Part shown: positions 5,317 through 6,276 of the stretch, piece after piece
Layout of the letters: the number at the start of each line of letters is the position of its first letter
Numbering within the stretch: the first letter of the stretch is position 1
Origin: an uncultured beta proteobacterium
GTDB lineage: Bacteria > Pseudomonadota > Gammaproteobacteria > Burkholderiales > Rhodocyclaceae
Direction of reading: 5' to 3'
Assembly (NCBI GenBank): GCA_903910495.1
Contig: CAIVZW010000377.1
Span: forward strand, 1-6,276
DNA: 6,276 nucleotides
Notes under the pieces: generated by a model
The model's database searches: none
What the model saw: only the letters and a program-made list of their open reading frames with translations
What the model was told of the DNA's origin: nothing
Made by a program: the position numbers and the translations under genes

Positions 5317-6276
5317 TCAGCGAATGACGCGCGCGCCCTTGCCCTTCATGGCGGCTTCGACCTCCTCGACGCGCACCATCGAGGTATCGCCCGGGGTGGT
5401 CATGGCCAGCGCGCCGTGTGCTGCTCCGTACTCAACCGCCGCCTGCGGCCCCTTGCCTTCGAGGAAACCGTAGGCCAGTCCGGAGGCAAAACCATCACCG
5501 CCACCGACCCGGTCGTAGATTTCCAGGTTGTCGCGTTCCATCGACTGATACAGTTCGCCCTGGTAGTAGAGCAGCGCGGCCCAGTCATTGAGCGTGGCCG
5601 TGGTGGCCTTGCGCAGGGTGGTGGCGGCAACCTTGAAGTTGGGAAACTCGGCGACGGCGGTCTGGATCATCTTCTTGAAGCTGTCGGTTTCGATCGTCGT
5701 CAGGTGTTCGTCTGCGCCTTCGACTTCAAAACCCAGACAGGCGGTGAAGTCTTCTTCGTTGCCGATCATTACGTCGACGTAGCGGGCAATGGTGCGATTG
5801 ACGCGCTGCGCTGCGTCCTTGCCGCCCTGGCTCTTCCACAGCGAGGCGCGGTAGTTGAGGTCGTAGGCGACAACGGTGCCGTACTTCTTGGCCACTTCAA
5901 CGGCTTCGATGACGGCTTCGGCGGTGTTGGGGGCGAGCGCGGCAAAGATGCCGCCGGTATGGAACCAGCGTACGCCTTCTTCGCCGAAGATCTTTTCCCA
6001 GTTGACTTCACCGGGGCGGATTTGCGAGGCGGCGGTGTAGCCGCGGTCGGAGCAGCCGAGCGCCGGACGGATGCCGAAGCCCTTTTCGGTGAAGTTGAGG
6101 CCGACGCGGGTGTTCTTGCCCAGACCGTCGAAGTCGCGCCAGATGACGTGACTCATGTCGACACCGCCTTGCATGATGAAGTCTTCGACCAGCCAGCCGA
6201 TGTCGTTCTTGGGCAGGGCGGTGACGACGGCGGCGCGCTGGCCCCAGCATTTACGCATGGCGCGGGCGACGTTGTA
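5317..6276 (-). CDS. PfkB-family sugar kinase, 2-keto-3-deoxygluconate kinase-like, partial at 5' end
   Basis: The visible 319 codons lack the start: the frame is open to the window edge, beginning YNVARAMRKCWG, which matches the N-terminal substrate-binding stretch of PfkB kinases. A Met at 6258 is internal, not the start. Visible motifs, numbered from the edge, are DLNYRASLW (139-147, typical of KDG kinases), GNEEDF (172-177), and DRVGGGDGFASG (255-266), the PfkB nucleotide and catalytic motif in its GGGD form with catalytic Asp261. The late AMTTPGDTSMV stretch also fits KDG kinases. The likely reaction is ATP-dependent phosphorylation of 2-keto-3-deoxygluconate or a similar keto-sugar acid in the cytoplasm, feeding an Entner-Doudoroff-type aldolase. 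Its sequence is GC-rich (38 of 60 bases at 5881-5940), richer than the TRAP genes. A strong terminator follows, so it is the last gene of a separate unit. Substrate assignment is moderate; other PfkB sugars are possible. Confidence 0.87.
   Translation of the reverse strand, partial: YNVARAMRKCWGQRAAVVTALPKNDIGWLVEDFIMQGGVDMSHVIWRDFDGLGKNTRVGLNFTEKGFGIRPALGCSDRGYTAASQIRPGEVNWEKIFGEEGVRWFHTGGIFAALAPNTAEAVIEAVEVAKKYGTVVAYDLNYRASLWKSQGGKDAAQRVNRTIARYVDVMIGNEEDFTACLGFEVEGADEHLTTIETDSFKKMIQTAVAEFPNFKVAATTLRKATTATLNDWAALLYYQGELYQSMERDNLEIYDRVGGGDGFASGLAYGFLEGKGPQAAVEYGAAHGALAMTTPGDTSMVRVEEVEAAMKGKGARVIR

Overview
The window looks like part of a proteobacterial chromosome. I would guess Betaproteobacteria, from the overall style of the genes: a three-gene TRAP transporter, a KDG-kinase-like PfkB protein, and moderate to high GC in coding sequence. 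No rRNA or other marker gene is present to confirm this. All convincing genes lie on the minus strand, so transcription runs from high to low coordinates.

Layout in transcription order. (1) 6276-5317: a PfkB-family sugar kinase, most like 2-keto-3-deoxygluconate kinase, whose 5' end lies outside the window. A strong intrinsic terminator (5292-5258) closes its transcript. (2) 5257-4358: about 900 bp without a convincing gene. It is AT-rich in the middle and holds a cluster of GTTTCAT/ATGAAAC half-sites, an extended -10 promoter, a long leader with hairpins, and a coding-like frame broken by one TGA. (3) 4357-1343: a complete tripartite TRAP transporter, dctP-dctQ-dctM. A stable GAAA-tetraloop hairpin lies between dctP and dctQ, and dctQ/dctM overlap by 4 bp. 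(4) 1269-244: a zinc-dependent medium-chain dehydrogenase of the sorbitol/threonine dehydrogenase type. (5) 183-1: the first 61 codons of the N-terminal subunit of a split transketolase, running off the window.

The TRAP genes, dehydrogenase and split transketolase read as one catabolic operon. An organic acid, sugar acid or polyol-type substrate would enter through the TRAP system with sodium or proton drive, be oxidised at a secondary alcohol by the NAD-dependent dehydrogenase, and be split or rearranged by a dedicated transketolase. The substrate cannot be read from this sequence. The upstream kinase would fit a sugar-acid theme, but its terminator makes it a separate transcription unit. 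No regulator gene lies in the window. The TGAAAC/GTTTCA half-sites recall IclR/KdgR-type operators, which is suggestive only.

The main interest is the combination of TRAP transporter, dehydrogenase and split transketolase, together with the dense regulatory stretch upstream of dctP.
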